In this document: positions 35,679-44,669 of the stretch, one piece after another
Position numbering within the stretch: the first letter of the stretch is position 1
Layout: each line of letters starts with the position of its first letter
Notes under the pieces: model-generated
Database searches by the model: none
Told to the model about the DNA's origin: nothing
Seen by the model: only the letters and a program-made list of their open reading frames with translations
DNA from: Variovorax jilinensis
GTDB taxonomy: Bacteria; Pseudomonadota; Gammaproteobacteria; Burkholderiales; Burkholderiaceae_C
Assembly: GCF_030316885.1 (NCBI RefSeq)
Contig: NZ_JASZYQ010000001.1
Span: 806,001-870,000 of the forward strand
DNA: 64,000 bases
Direction: 5' to 3'
Position numbers and translations under genes: made by a program

Positions 35679-36524
35679 TCAAGCGAACACCGCGCGACGC
35701 ACCGAGGCGCTGGCGCCCTGGATCTGCGGCTTCTGCGGATAGCGGGTGGAGGGCAGGTCGTCCGCCAGTGCCGCATGCCAGTCGGCGTAGCTGGCCTTCT
35801 CTGGCAACGTGCGCAGGGCCTTCAGTGCATAGAAGGTGAAGGCGCCGTTGGGACGGTTCATGAAATTGGCGTCGTAGCTGAAGTGGCCTTCGCCCTCTTC
35901 GCAGCCCGCGAGCAGCACGTCGCCCGCGTCGTCCTTGTCGTTCTTCGGCCTGAAGGCGGAACCGCCGCCGTGCGAGCCGGCCTTCGGCAGCGCCGCACCC
36001 TTCGGGCCCGCCGACGCGGCCCGCGCCTCCGGCAGCCAGGCCTGCATCGGCAGGAAGCGCGGCATGCGGTCGGCGTCGCGGTCGGCGGCGCTGGGCGGCG
36101 CGCGGTTGACGGTGCCCGAATGGCAGCTGTCGGAAATCAGCACCAGGTGCACGCCCTCGCGCCGGGTCTTGAAGATGGCGTGGATCTCGTCGTCGATCAG
36201 TGCGGCGCCGAGCTTGCGGATGTCGTGGGGACAGAGCGCCTCGTCGAGGCCGTCGGCCTCCTCGCCATCGGTGTCGTACTGGTAGGTGCCGTGGCCCGAG
36301 TAGGTGATGACCACCAGGTCACCCGCTGCGGCCTGCGAGATCACGCGCCGGAAGCCCTCCACCATGCCGGCCTTGGTGGCCTGTTCGTCGATCAGCTTGC
36401 TGACGCTGAAGCCGCGCCTGGCAAGCTCGGCGGCCCAGTCGCCGGCGTCGTTGACACAGCCCCGCAGGTCCATGTCGGTGCCGGGATAGTTGTTGATGCC
36501 GATGCACAGGGCGAGCTTCTTCAT
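35679..36524 (-). CDS. Metacaspase-like caspase family protease (peptidase C14)
   Basis: A 281-residue caspase-fold cysteine protease. The start MKKLALCIGINNYPGTDMDL and the dyad His78 (YSGHGTY) and Cys134 (SDSCHSG) are classic for bacterial metacaspases. Acidic residues near 84-94 (DTDGEEADGLDEALCPHD) are where orthologues shape an Arg/Lys-specific pocket. There is no signal peptide and no fused sensor domain. ATG 36524 follows GGAGG. The CHAT protein gene starts 11 bp downstream, suggesting that one protease activates, or is activated with, the other. Confidence 0.9.
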   Translation of the reverse strand: MKKLALCIGINNYPGTDMDLRGCVNDAGDWAAELARRGFSVSKLIDEQATKAGMVEGFRRVISQAAAGDLVVITYSGHGTYQYDTDGEEADGLDEALCPHDIRKLGAALIDDEIHAIFKTRREGVHLVLISDSCHSGTVNRAPPSAADRDADRMPRFLPMQAWLPEARAASAGPKGAALPKAGSHGGGSAFRPKNDKDDAGDVLLAGCEEGEGHFSYDANFMNRPNGAFTFYALKALRTLPEKASYADWHAALADDLPSTRYPQKPQIQGASASVRRAVFA

Positions 36525-36631
36525 GCGATGCCTCCAGTCTTCTCCCGGCATTGGACACGCGGGGACCGCGGCTCGCGCCCACCAAAGGAGGTATAGCGCA
36601 CGGCAGGGGCGCAGGGCGCCGACGGTGCGCG
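36525..36631 (-). promoter_or_regulatory. Probable promoter region of the caspase-CHAT operon
   Basis: This 107-bp gap separates the TRAP/thioesterase operon from the caspase gene on the same strand. Read on the minus strand it contains GCTATACCT, a passable -10 element, and GGAGG just before the ATG. There is no clear terminator, so read-through from the thioesterase gene is possible. Confidence 0.35.
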
Positions 36632-37045
36632 CTATTCGCAGAGGCGCCGGATCTCGGGCGGGATCGGCACCGCGCGGATGCCGCCACCCTCGCGCGCGGC
36701 GGCGAAGATGCGGACCTCCTCGCACTCGAGGATCAGGTCATCGCCACGCGTGACGCGATAGGTCTGGACGAAGCTCTTGTCGCGCCATTCGGTGATCGCC
36801 ACCGCGATCTGCAGCGTGTCGCCGTAGCTCGCGCTCTTGACGAAGCGCGTGTGGGTGTCGACCAGCGGCGTGCCGATGACGCCCAGGGTGCGCGCAGTCT
36901 CCTCCCAGCGCGGCACGCCGCGCTCGGCGAAGAAGTGGCGCGAGGCGGCATCGATCCAGCGGAAGAAGTTCGGGAACCAGACGATGCCGGCGGGGTCGCA
37001 GTCGCCGAATTCGACCCGGACCGTGTAGGTGACTTGGATGCTCAT
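36632..37045 (-). CDS. Acyl-CoA thioesterase (4-hydroxybenzoyl-CoA thioesterase family)
   Basis: A 137-residue hot-dog-fold thioesterase. The signature VEFGDCDPAGIVWFPNFFRW near residues 11-30 carries the family's catalytic Asp17. The ATG overlaps the dctM stop by one base (TGATG), tying it to the TRAP transporter. The pair suggests that an imported carboxylate is activated to a CoA ester, or released from one, during breakdown. The acyl group, aromatic or otherwise, cannot be told. Confidence 0.88.
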   Translation of the reverse strand: MSIQVTYTVRVEFGDCDPAGIVWFPNFFRWIDAASRHFFAERGVPRWEETARTLGVIGTPLVDTHTRFVKSASYGDTLQIAVAITEWRDKSFVQTYRVTRGDDLILECEEVRIFAAAREGGGIRAVPIPPEIRRLCE

Positions 37046-38346
37046 CAGCCCATTTTCGTCGGCAGCCACAGCGCAATCACCGGGAACGCGATCAGGATCA
37101 CCAGGCGGATGATGTCGGTCACGATGAAGGGCAGCACGCCCTTGAAGATGGTGGTGAAGCTCACGTCCTTCACCACGCTCTTGATCACGAACACGTTCAT
37201 GCCCACGGGTGGATGGATCAGGCCAAGTTCCACCGTCATCACGATGATCACGCCGAACCAGATCGGATCGAAGCCCAGCGCCACGATCACCGGGAAGATG
37301 ATCGGCACCGTGAGGATGATCATCGCCATCGCGTCCATCAGGCAGCCGAGCACCAGGTACATCAGCATGATCAGCGCCAGCACGCCGTAGCGGCCGATGC
37401 CCAGGCCGGTGAGGAACTCCGTGAGCTTCTGCGGGCTCTGCGTGATGGTCAGGAAGTAGCCGAACAGCAGCGCGCCGATCAGCACCGTGAAGACCGCGGC
37501 GGCGGTGCGCGTGGCCGACAGCAGCGCCTCGCGGATCTTCGGGCCATCGAGCTTGCGCCGCAGCACGCCGAGGATGAAGGCACCACTCGCCCCCACGCCG
37601 CCGGCCTCGGTGGGCGTGAAGAAGCCGCCGTAGAGGCCGCCGATGACGAACACGAACAGCACCAGCGGCGCCCAGACGTTCTTGAGGTCGGCCACCCGTT
37701 CGGACCACGGCCTGAGCGTGCCACCGGGCAGCCACGCGGGCCGCACGCGCACGATGATCGCGATCGTCAGCACGTACATCCCCATGGCCAGGATGCCGGG
37801 CACGATGCCGGCCATGAAGAGCTTGCCGATGTCCTGCTGCGTGAGGATGGCGTACACCGCGAGCACCGTGGAAGGCGGCAGGATGGCGCCCAGCGTGCCG
37901 CCGGCGGCGATCACGCCGGTCGAGAAGGACTGCGGGTAGTTGAAGCGGCGCATCTCGGGGTAGGCCACGGCCGAGAAGGTCGCGGCCGTGGCCACCGACG
38001 AGCCGCAGATCGCGGCAAAGCCGCCGCAGGCCAGCACCGTGGCCACGCCGAGCCCGCCGCGCAGGTGGCCGATCATCGAATTGGCGGCCTTGAACAGCTC
38101 GCGGCTCACGCCCGACACCGACACCAGCGCACCCATCAGCATGAACATCGGGATCACGCCGAAGGTGTAGTCGGTCACCGTGCGCATCGAGGTCTGGCCG
38201 ACCAGCTTGAGCGCGGGGCCCGGGCCCACGATCCATGCATAGCCGGTGACGCCGACCAGGCCCATCGCCATGCCCACCGGCACGCGCAGCAGCATCAGGG
38301 CGAAGAGCACCACGAAGCCCAGTACCGCGATCGCATCGGTGCTCAT
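37045..38346 (-). CDS. TRAP transporter large permease (DctM)
   Basis: A 433-residue inner-membrane protein with about twelve helices, the transport subunit of a tripartite ATP-independent periplasmic system. GGTLGAILPPSTVLAVYA and AEAGGVGASGAF are typical DctM motifs. Its ATG forms an ATGA overlap with a 28-codon frame that crosses repeat C and itself starts in an ATGA overlap with the dctQ stop. The bases ATGAGCACCG occur at both ends of the repeat, as if the start had been duplicated by insertion. Confidence 0.92.
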   Translation of the reverse strand: MSTDAIAVLGFVVLFALMLLRVPVGMAMGLVGVTGYAWIVGPGPALKLVGQTSMRTVTDYTFGVIPMFMLMGALVSVSGVSRELFKAANSMIGHLRGGLGVATVLACGGFAAICGSSVATAATFSAVAYPEMRRFNYPQSFSTGVIAAGGTLGAILPPSTVLAVYAILTQQDIGKLFMAGIVPGILAMGMYVLTIAIIVRVRPAWLPGGTLRPWSERVADLKNVWAPLVLFVFVIGGLYGGFFTPTEAGGVGASGAFILGVLRRKLDGPKIREALLSATRTAAAVFTVLIGALLFGYFLTITQSPQKLTEFLTGLGIGRYGVLALIMLMYLVLGCLMDAMAMIILTVPIIFPVIVALGFDPIWFGVIIVMTVELGLIHPPVGMNVFVIKSVVKDVSFTTIFKGVLPFIVTDIIRLVILIAFPVIALWLPTKMG

Positions 38347-38352
38347 GGGGCC

Positions 38353-38425
38353 CCCACGTTCGGCACTGTCGTGTCCTCACTGCCCCCCGAGGGGGCCTTC
38401 GCACCTTGGAGCGGTCCGGCGGTGC
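38353..38425 (-). repeat. Intergenic repeat, copy C (dctQ - dctM)
   Basis: An element with core CTGCCCCCCGAGGGGG, shared exactly with copy D at 56284-56299, together with CCACG-T/C-TC and CACT...CGTGT. It is flanked by the direct repeat ATGAGCACCG (minus strand, starting at 38429 and 38346). On the minus strand a 28-codon frame, ATG 38429 to TGA 38343, bridges dctQ and dctM with 4-bp ATGA overlaps at both ends. Confidence 0.75.
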
Positions 38426-38974
38426 TCATTCATCAGCCTTCATTTCCGGCTTCTCGTCATGCAGCAGCTCGGGGTGGAAGATCAGCCTGTAGGTGCGGAT
38501 CGCGATCAGCACCACGGCCGAGACGTCGCCGAGCCAGGCCACTGCGTAGAAGGGCCAGGTCGGGATGTTCATGTCGTAGGTCAGCACGTTATCGACGTAG
38601 GTGCTGCGCACCTTGTCGAACAGCATGGCGGTCTGCACCGCGACCACGAACAGCAGCACCAGCGTGGCGAAGACGTCGATCCAGCGCTTCATGCGCGGCC
38701 CGGCCGCGGTCCACACCAGGTCGACCGTGATGTGCCCGCCGCGGTAGCTGGTCGCCGCGATGCCCCAGAAGATCAGGATGCCCAGCAGCATGCGGCCGAA
38801 GTCGTAGGAATCGGGAATCGAGGTGTCGAAGAACTTGCGCAGCACCACCGCGAGGAAGATGTTGAGCGCGACGATGCCCACGAACATGGCGGCGAGCCAC
38901 TCGATCGAGTTGATCATGCGGTCCATGAACCCGACGCGCGGCCTCGGCGTCTTCATCGCATCTCCGCTGGCCAT
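38426..38974 (-). CDS. TRAP transporter small permease (DctQ)
   Basis: A 182-residue inner-membrane protein with four helices, the accessory subunit of the TRAP system; SYRGGHITVDLVW is a typical DctQ segment. ATG 38974 is used; ATG 38956 with GGAG 5 bases upstream would give a protein six residues shorter. Gene order dctP-dctQ-dctM on the minus strand is the family standard. Confidence 0.9.
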   Translation of the reverse strand: MASGDAMKTPRPRVGFMDRMINSIEWLAAMFVGIVALNIFLAVVLRKFFDTSIPDSYDFGRMLLGILIFWGIAATSYRGGHITVDLVWTAAGPRMKRWIDVFATLVLLFVVAVQTAMLFDKVRSTYVDNVLTYDMNIPTWPFYAVAWLGDVSAVVLIAIRTYRLIFHPELLHDEKPEMKADE

Positions 38975-38993
38975 CGTTCGTGCCTCGCCCGGG

Positions 38994-40034
38994 TCAGAGC
39001 GCCGACTTGTTCTTCGCCAGGCTGGCCTTGAGCGCGTCCATCACGGCCTTCGGATCCTGCCCGACCTTCTTCACGCCCTCGGCCCACTGGGCCTCGCCGG
39101 GGGCGGTGGCCTTGCGCCAGGCGTCGAGCTGCTCGGGCGTGAGCTTGTAGATCTCGTGGCCGGCCTGGCCCGCGATCTTGGCGCGGCCCGCGAACTCGAA
39201 ATCGGCCCAGGGCGCCGCCACCTTCTCGGCCCATTCGCTGGTGCAGTGGTCGTCGATCACCTTCTTCTGCGCCGGCGACATGCTGTCGTACTTGCTCTGG
39301 TTCATGGCCCAGACGAAGGGCGTGACGTAGAGCGGCACGTCCATGTGATAGCTCACGACCTTGTCGATGCCGAACAGGCCGATCGAGCCCCACGGGAAGG
39401 TGATCGCATCGGCCACGCCGCGCTCGAGCATGTCGCGCGACTCGGGCGCGGAGGCCTGCACGTTGGTGCCGCCCAGCGAGGTGACCATCTGGCCGATGGT
39501 GCTCGTGGCAGGCCGGATCTTCATGCCCTTGATGTCGGTCGGCAGCGTGATCTTCTTGCGTGCGTGGAAGGTGCCGGGGTCGTGCACGAAGGCGAAGCAG
39601 AACTTGACGTCCTTCATCTCCTTGGCTGCGTACTGGCGGTACCACTCGTCGATCGCGGCCGAGCCGCCCTTGCCGTTGGCGAACAGGAAGGGCAGCGACG
39701 CGCCGGCCATGATCGGGAAGCGGCCCGGCTGGTAGCCGGGGTTGATGTAGGCGAAGTCGGCGATGCCGTCGCGCGCCATGTCGTAGTGGTCGAAGGCCTT
39801 GCCGAGCTGCTCGGAGGGGAACAGCGTGGCGGTGATGGTGCCGTTCGATGCCTTCTTGATGTCGTCCGCCCAGGCCTGCAGCGACGGGTTGAGCGGATGC
39901 TGCGCGGGCACCCAGCTCGACATCTTGAGGTTGACCGGCTTGTCCTGCGACAGCGCGGGCCCGGCGGCCAGCGCGAGGGCGGCGCAGAGTGCGAGGGCCG
40001 CTCGTCCGAGCGGCTGGGCGGAATGCAAAGTCAT
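38994..40034 (-). CDS. TRAP transporter substrate-binding protein (DctP family)
   Basis: A 346-residue periplasmic binding protein. A Sec signal covers about 1-29, ending AAGPALSQ, and the mature part has the DctP pattern with LKMSSWVPAQHPLNP and DMLERGVADAITFPWGSIG. The residue that usually clamps a substrate carboxylate, an arginine near KIRPATS, is present, so the ligand is probably an organic acid. It is the first gene of the TRAP-thioesterase operon. The 122-bp upstream gap contains an AT-rich stretch near 40090-40105 that could be its promoter. Confidence 0.92.
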   Translation of the reverse strand: MTLHSAQPLGRAALALCAALALAAGPALSQDKPVNLKMSSWVPAQHPLNPSLQAWADDIKKASNGTITATLFPSEQLGKAFDHYDMARDGIADFAYINPGYQPGRFPIMAGASLPFLFANGKGGSAAIDEWYRQYAAKEMKDVKFCFAFVHDPGTFHARKKITLPTDIKGMKIRPATSTIGQMVTSLGGTNVQASAPESRDMLERGVADAITFPWGSIGLFGIDKVVSYHMDVPLYVTPFVWAMNQSKYDSMSPAQKKVIDDHCTSEWAEKVAAPWADFEFAGRAKIAGQAGHEIYKLTPEQLDAWRKATAPGEAQWAEGVKKVGQDPKAVMDALKASLAKNKSAL

Positions 40035-40156
40035 GGCTGTCTCCTGGCTGTTGTCGTTGAGTCTTCGAACCGGTACGCGCATGCAATCCGGTTATTTTTT
40101 ATAAGAATCTGCAGCGCGTGCATCGGCATTTACCTTGAGTGGCGTTGCGCGCCCGC

Positions 40157-41791
40157 TCAACGCGGCGCGGCCTCCGGCCTGCGCTTCATCCAGCGGATCG
40201 GCTGTTCCTTCACGGGCCGCGGCGGCGCGCCATGGCGCACCAGTTCGGCATCGAGGGCGTTGCCGGCCTCGTCGGCCAGCGCGGCCTCACGCGCAGCTGC
40301 GATCGCGCGCGCTCGCGCCTCGGGCGCGCCGTCGGGCAGCGGCGCGATCGCGAGCTGGTCGATCACGTGCAGCAGGTTGGCCTTGCCGCGTTCGTTGGTG
40401 CTGCCGTAGCCCTTGATCAGGCGGCCGCAGAGCGCGATCTCGTGGCCCAGCCGCCAGTCGCTGCGGCAGCCTGCGATCACCGCGTCCAGCCAGCGGGCGA
40501 TCAGCGCCTGCTCTTCGCCGAAGCGCTGGCCGCGCCTGCGCAGCCAGCGGAGCGACGCCAGCAAGCGCAGCGAGGCCATGCCCGCGACCGAGTGGCTGCC
40601 GACCTTGAGCGGCAGCGCCCACGGCGTCGCGCGGCGCCGGTCCCATGCCAGCAGGCGCCGTGCAAGCGCGGGCGGCAGCAGGGCCGCGAACTCGGGGGCG
40701 CCGGGCTTGAAGTGGTCCCAGACCTTGACGATGTCCGTCTCGCCGGCCTTGACCTCGGCGTGCACGCGGCGCGTGCGGCTCGCGCGGCTCTTGAGCTCTG
40801 CCACCCGCACGATGTCGTCGAAGGCCATCCAGAGCGCGAGCCAGCGCGCCATCTCGTGCGTCACGGCGAAGCCGCGGGCGCCGGCCGGATCGATGCTGCG
40901 CTCGGCCTCGAGCACCTGCTGCAGCCGCTCGACGTAGAGCGCGGCATAGGCCGGGTCCTGGTAGTCGAGCACGCGCGCATGGCCGAGCGAAAGCAGGCCG
41001 TGCAGCGCGGGAGGAAAGCGCGCGGCGACCTCGGCCGGCAGGGCAGGATTCAAGGGCAGGCCGCCTTCCGCCCGGTGCGCGGTCTCGTCGTCATCGGCCA
41101 GCAGGCGCGCGACCATCGCGGCCTGTTCACGCGGCCGTTGCACGGCGTCGAATGCGCTCGCGAAGCCGCGCAGGCTGGCGGCCGCCATCGCGCCGAGCTT
41201 CTCGGGCGCCTGCGTGTCGCTGCCACGCACCACGGCCTCGAAAGCCGCGCGCGGAAAAGGAAAGAGACCGCTGCCCGCGATCGCGCCGAGCATCACGGCG
41301 CTGACCACGGTGCCGGCCTCGCGCGCCGCGGCGCCCATGTCGAACAGGTGATGCTCGCGGCTGAAGGCCTTGACCACCTCGACGAACCGTGCGGCGTCGG
41401 CGCGGCCGTCGCCAGGCTGCATGCGTTCGGCGGTCGTCAGCGTGCGCCCGGTCGAGCTGATCACCAGCGTGCGCTGCGGCGCGCTCATGCCGTTGCCGAT
41501 CTGGCGCACGGTCTCGAGCAGCTCGGACGAGACGATCGCGTCGAGCGCACCCGGCACCGGGCTCAGGCTGAAGACCGGCTTGCGCCCTGCGAGCCCGGCC
41601 AGCGGCAGCGGGAACACCTCGATGTAGTAGGTGGTCGCGCCCGTGCGCTGCGCGACGCCGGGGATCGAGGTGCTCTGCGCCGCGTAGCCCGCATGGCGCG
41701 CGATGTCGACCAGCCATTCGCTGAGCACGCCACCGCCTTCGCCGCCGAGCGCGCAGACGAGGAGGGTGATCGGTCGGGTGCCGTTTGCCAT
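40157..41791 (-). CDS. iorB: Indolepyruvate oxidoreductase subunit beta (IorB) with DUF6537-type extension
   Basis: A 544-residue protein. Residues 1-190 are the gamma-type domain of 2-oxoacid:acceptor oxidoreductases (VCALGGEGGGVLSEWLVDIA, GVAQRTGATTYY). The remainder is the long helical extension, DUF6537-like, found in proteobacterial IorB. With IorA it oxidatively decarboxylates arylpyruvates such as indolepyruvate to acyl-CoA. The ATG lies one base after the iorA stop, so the subunits are translationally coupled. Confidence 0.9.
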   Translation of the reverse strand: MANGTRPITLLVCALGGEGGGVLSEWLVDIARHAGYAAQSTSIPGVAQRTGATTYYIEVFPLPLAGLAGRKPVFSLSPVPGALDAIVSSELLETVRQIGNGMSAPQRTLVISSTGRTLTTAERMQPGDGRADAARFVEVVKAFSREHHLFDMGAAAREAGTVVSAVMLGAIAGSGLFPFPRAAFEAVVRGSDTQAPEKLGAMAAASLRGFASAFDAVQRPREQAAMVARLLADDDETAHRAEGGLPLNPALPAEVAARFPPALHGLLSLGHARVLDYQDPAYAALYVERLQQVLEAERSIDPAGARGFAVTHEMARWLALWMAFDDIVRVAELKSRASRTRRVHAEVKAGETDIVKVWDHFKPGAPEFAALLPPALARRLLAWDRRRATPWALPLKVGSHSVAGMASLRLLASLRWLRRRGQRFGEEQALIARWLDAVIAGCRSDWRLGHEIALCGRLIKGYGSTNERGKANLLHVIDQLAIAPLPDGAPEARARAIAAAREAALADEAGNALDAELVRHGAPPRPVKEQPIRWMKRRPEAAPR

Positions 41792-41792
41792 C

Positions 41793-43946
41793 TCAGGCGG
41801 GTTGCATGGCGCGCACCACGGCGCCGCGCAGGGCGTGCAGCAGTCGTTCGTGCCACTTCGCGTTCTGCACCACCTCGGCGCGGTAGAAGCTCGGGCACAG
41901 CGTGGCCGCATGCGCGTTGGCGCCGCACAGGCCGCAGCCCACGCAGCCGTCGATCACCACGGCCACCGGGTCGACCTTGAGCGGATCGGGGTTGTCCTTC
42001 ACCGTGAGCGTCGGGCAGCCCGACAGCCGGATGCAGGCATGGTCGCCGTTGCAGACGTCCTCGTCGACGCCGTACCTGACGCGCACCACGCGCTCGCCGC
42101 GCCGCAGCAGGCCCGCGATCCAGGGCTTGATGCGGCGCTGCCGCTCGAGCTGGCATTCGCCTTCGGCAATGATCACCTTGAGGCCGTCGAAGTCGCTCGT
42201 GAAGGCCTCGTTGAGCGTCTTGCGCATCTTCGCCACGTCGTAGGTGTGGACCGTGCGCAGCCACTGCGCCCCGAGCCCCTTGAGGGTGGCCTCGATGGTC
42301 TGGTTCTTGTCGACCAGGCTCTGCTGCCTGTCGGCCGCGCGTTCCTTCACGTCGTCGCCGGGGGTCGAGATGATGTCCTGCGTGCCGGTGGCCGAGGTGT
42401 AGCCGTTCTTGAAGATCAGCAGTACCGCATCGTCGCCGTTGAAGAGCGCGCTCTGCACGCCCGTGAGCAGCCCGTTGTGCCAGAAGCCGCCGTCGCCCAT
42501 GATCGACAGCGCGCGGCGCTGCATCATCGGCGACACGCCCGCGCGGCTCGCGAGGCTCATGCCGTAGCCCAGGATCGAATGCCCCATCGAGAAGGGCTCG
42601 AAGGTGCCGAAGGCATGGCAGCCGATGTCGGCCGCGATGTGCACCGGGCCGCTGTCCTGCTGCGCGAGCTTGAGCGCGGCGAACACCGGCCGCTCGGGGC
42701 AGCCGATGCAGAAGCTCGGCGGCCGGTTCGGCAGCGGCGCGCCGAGCCTGGCCGCCACCGCGGCGCGGCGCTCGCGGTTGCCATCGAGCCAGGCCTCGGC
42801 CGAATCGCGCGCATGGCCCGGCAGGTGGCGCTGCACGAAGAGGCCGAGCCCGGTGGCCAGCACCTCGACGCCGTATTCACCCGCGGGCGGCAGCAGGTCG
42901 CAGCCGTGCAGCGCGGTCCGGATGTCGCGGCGGCGCAGCAGCGTGGCGATCTCCTGCTCGATGTATTCGGGCTGGCCTTCCTCCACCACCAGCACGGCGA
43001 GCTTGTGCGCGCAGAAGTCCGCGACTTCCTCCGGCACCAGCGGATAGGCGACGTTGAGCACCAGCAGCGGGATGTCGGTGGCGCCGAAGGCGTCGGCCAG
43101 GCCCAGCTGCTGCAGGCTGCGGATCAGCGCGTTGTAGAGGCCGCCCTGCACCACGATGCCGAGCGATTCATGGCGCCCGGGGATCTGCTCGTTGAGCCGG
43201 TGCTCGGCGATGTAGCGGCGGGCCGCGGGCAGCCGCTCCTCGCCCTTGAGCTTCTCGTGGCGAAAGGTCACGGGCGGATGTGCGAGCCGCATGTAGTCGA
43301 AGCCGGCGGGCTCGGCCATCAGCGTGCGCGTGGAGATCGCGGGTGGCTGGTTGTCCTTGCATTCGAAGCTGCCGCGCACGTGGCAGGTGCGGATGCGCAG
43401 TTCCATCATGCAGGGCATGCTGGATGCCTCGGACAGCCGGAAGCCGTGCTCGACCATGTCCACCATCACGCCCAGGTCGGGCCGCGGGTCGAGCAGGCAC
43501 ATGCTGGACTTGAGCGCGTAGGCATGGGTGCGCTCCTGGATCACCGAGGCGCCTTCGCCGTAGTCCTCGCCGACCACGATCAGCACGCCGCCGCGCACGC
43601 CCGGCGACGACAGGTTCGACAGCGCGTCGGCCGCCACGTTGGTGCCGACGATCGACTTCCACGTCACCGCGCCGCGCAGCGGGTAGTGGATCGAGGCGCC
43701 GAGCATCGCGGCGGCCGAGGCTTCGTTCGAGCAGGCCTCCACGTGCACGCCGAGCTGGTCCATGTAGGGCTTGGCCTGGACCATCACGTCGAGCAGGTGC
43801 GACACCGGCGCGCCCTGGTAGCCGCCGACGTAGGCCACGCCCGATTGCAGCAGGCCCTTGGTGATCGCGAGGATGCCCTCGCCATGGAAGGTGTCGCCGG
43901 CGCCCAGGCGCAGGGCCTCGATCTCCTTGCTGAATGAGACTTCCAA
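41793..43946 (-). CDS. iorA: Indolepyruvate ferredoxin oxidoreductase subunit alpha (IorA)
   Basis: A 717-residue thiamine-diphosphate enzyme subunit. The N-terminal pyruvate-oxidoreductase domain has GVAYVGGYQGAPVSHLLDVM; the TPP-binding region contains IMGDGGFWHNG and NGYTSATGTQ. A C-terminal 4Fe-4S motif, CVGCGLCGANAHAATLC, transfers electrons. The start is TTG at 43946 behind AGGAG. It belongs with iorB downstream; the cytochrome c gene is 12 bp upstream on the same strand, so the oxidoreductase may share an operon with the sugar dehydrogenase genes. Confidence 0.92.
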   Translation of the reverse strand: MEVSFSKEIEALRLGAGDTFHGEGILAITKGLLQSGVAYVGGYQGAPVSHLLDVMVQAKPYMDQLGVHVEACSNEASAAAMLGASIHYPLRGAVTWKSIVGTNVAADALSNLSSPGVRGGVLIVVGEDYGEGASVIQERTHAYALKSSMCLLDPRPDLGVMVDMVEHGFRLSEASSMPCMMELRIRTCHVRGSFECKDNQPPAISTRTLMAEPAGFDYMRLAHPPVTFRHEKLKGEERLPAARRYIAEHRLNEQIPGRHESLGIVVQGGLYNALIRSLQQLGLADAFGATDIPLLVLNVAYPLVPEEVADFCAHKLAVLVVEEGQPEYIEQEIATLLRRRDIRTALHGCDLLPPAGEYGVEVLATGLGLFVQRHLPGHARDSAEAWLDGNRERRAAVAARLGAPLPNRPPSFCIGCPERPVFAALKLAQQDSGPVHIAADIGCHAFGTFEPFSMGHSILGYGMSLASRAGVSPMMQRRALSIMGDGGFWHNGLLTGVQSALFNGDDAVLLIFKNGYTSATGTQDIISTPGDDVKERAADRQQSLVDKNQTIEATLKGLGAQWLRTVHTYDVAKMRKTLNEAFTSDFDGLKVIIAEGECQLERQRRIKPWIAGLLRRGERVVRVRYGVDEDVCNGDHACIRLSGCPTLTVKDNPDPLKVDPVAVVIDGCVGCGLCGANAHAATLCPSFYRAEVVQNAKWHERLLHALRGAVVRAMQPA

Positions 43947-43958
43947 GACCGGGTGCTC

Positions 43959-44669
43959 CTATTTGCCGCCGGGCGCGCCGCCCGGGCCCGGGAAGCGCGC
44001 GAGGTAGTAGGCGAGGGTGTCGAGGTCGGCGACCGGGATGCCGCTGAGTGCCGCGCCCATCGCCTGCGTGTAGCCCGGGCGCTTGCCCGTGCTGAATTCG
44101 CGCAGCGTGAGCTGCAGGTAGTCCTCGCGCTGCTGCGCGATGCGCGGCACCTGCTGGCCGCCGCTGAAATCCGCCCCGTGGCAGTTGACGCAGCGGTGCT
44201 CCTGCGCCAGCGCCTGGCCGCGCAGCATGCGGGCGGCGTCGGGCGGCGTGGCGGGCGGCGGCGCGGGCACCGGCGGCAGGGTTCCGATGTACTCGGAGAA
44301 GCCGCGCAGGTCGGCGTCGCTCATCGTCTTGGCAACGGCCGACATCGCCTCGTTGCCGCGCCGGCCCTCGCGGAACAGGAAGAGTTGCGTGATCGCGTAG
44401 AACGAATGCTGGCCTGCGAGCGCCGGCGTGCCCGGCATCTCGCTGCGGCCGTTGGCGCCGTGGCAGGCCGCGCACAGGGAGGCGAAGCGCTGCGCATAGG
44501 AAGCGGAGCCGGTGGCCGCGGGTGCGGCCGGTGCGGCCGCTGCAGGCTTGTTCTGGGCCTGCGGCTTCGGCTGCGCCTGGGACTGTGCGGGCAGCGGGAT
44601 GCCGAGCCCGGCGGACAGCGTGGCCGCAAGCGCGCAGGTGATTGCCGCGGCCCGGCCCACGCGCCTCAT
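43959..44669 (-). CDS. Dihaem c-type cytochrome
   Basis: A 236-residue periplasmic electron carrier. A signal peptide (about 1-31) is followed by an Ala/Gln/Pro-rich linker and two class I cytochrome domains, with haem sites Cys66-x-x-Cys69-His70 (CAACH) and Cys160-x-x-Cys163-His164 (CVNCH). The ATG overlaps the stop of the PQQ-type sugar dehydrogenase by 4 bp (ATGA), so it is very probably that enzyme's electron acceptor. Confidence 0.92.
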   Translation of the reverse strand: MRRVGRAAAITCALAATLSAGLGIPLPAQSQAQPKPQAQNKPAAAAPAAPAATGSASYAQRFASLCAACHGANGRSEMPGTPALAGQHSFYAITQLFLFREGRRGNEAMSAVAKTMSDADLRGFSEYIGTLPPVPAPPPATPPDAARMLRGQALAQEHRCVNCHGADFSGGQQVPRIAQQREDYLQLTLREFSTGKRPGYTQAMGAALSGIPVADLDTLAYYLARFPGPGGAPGGK

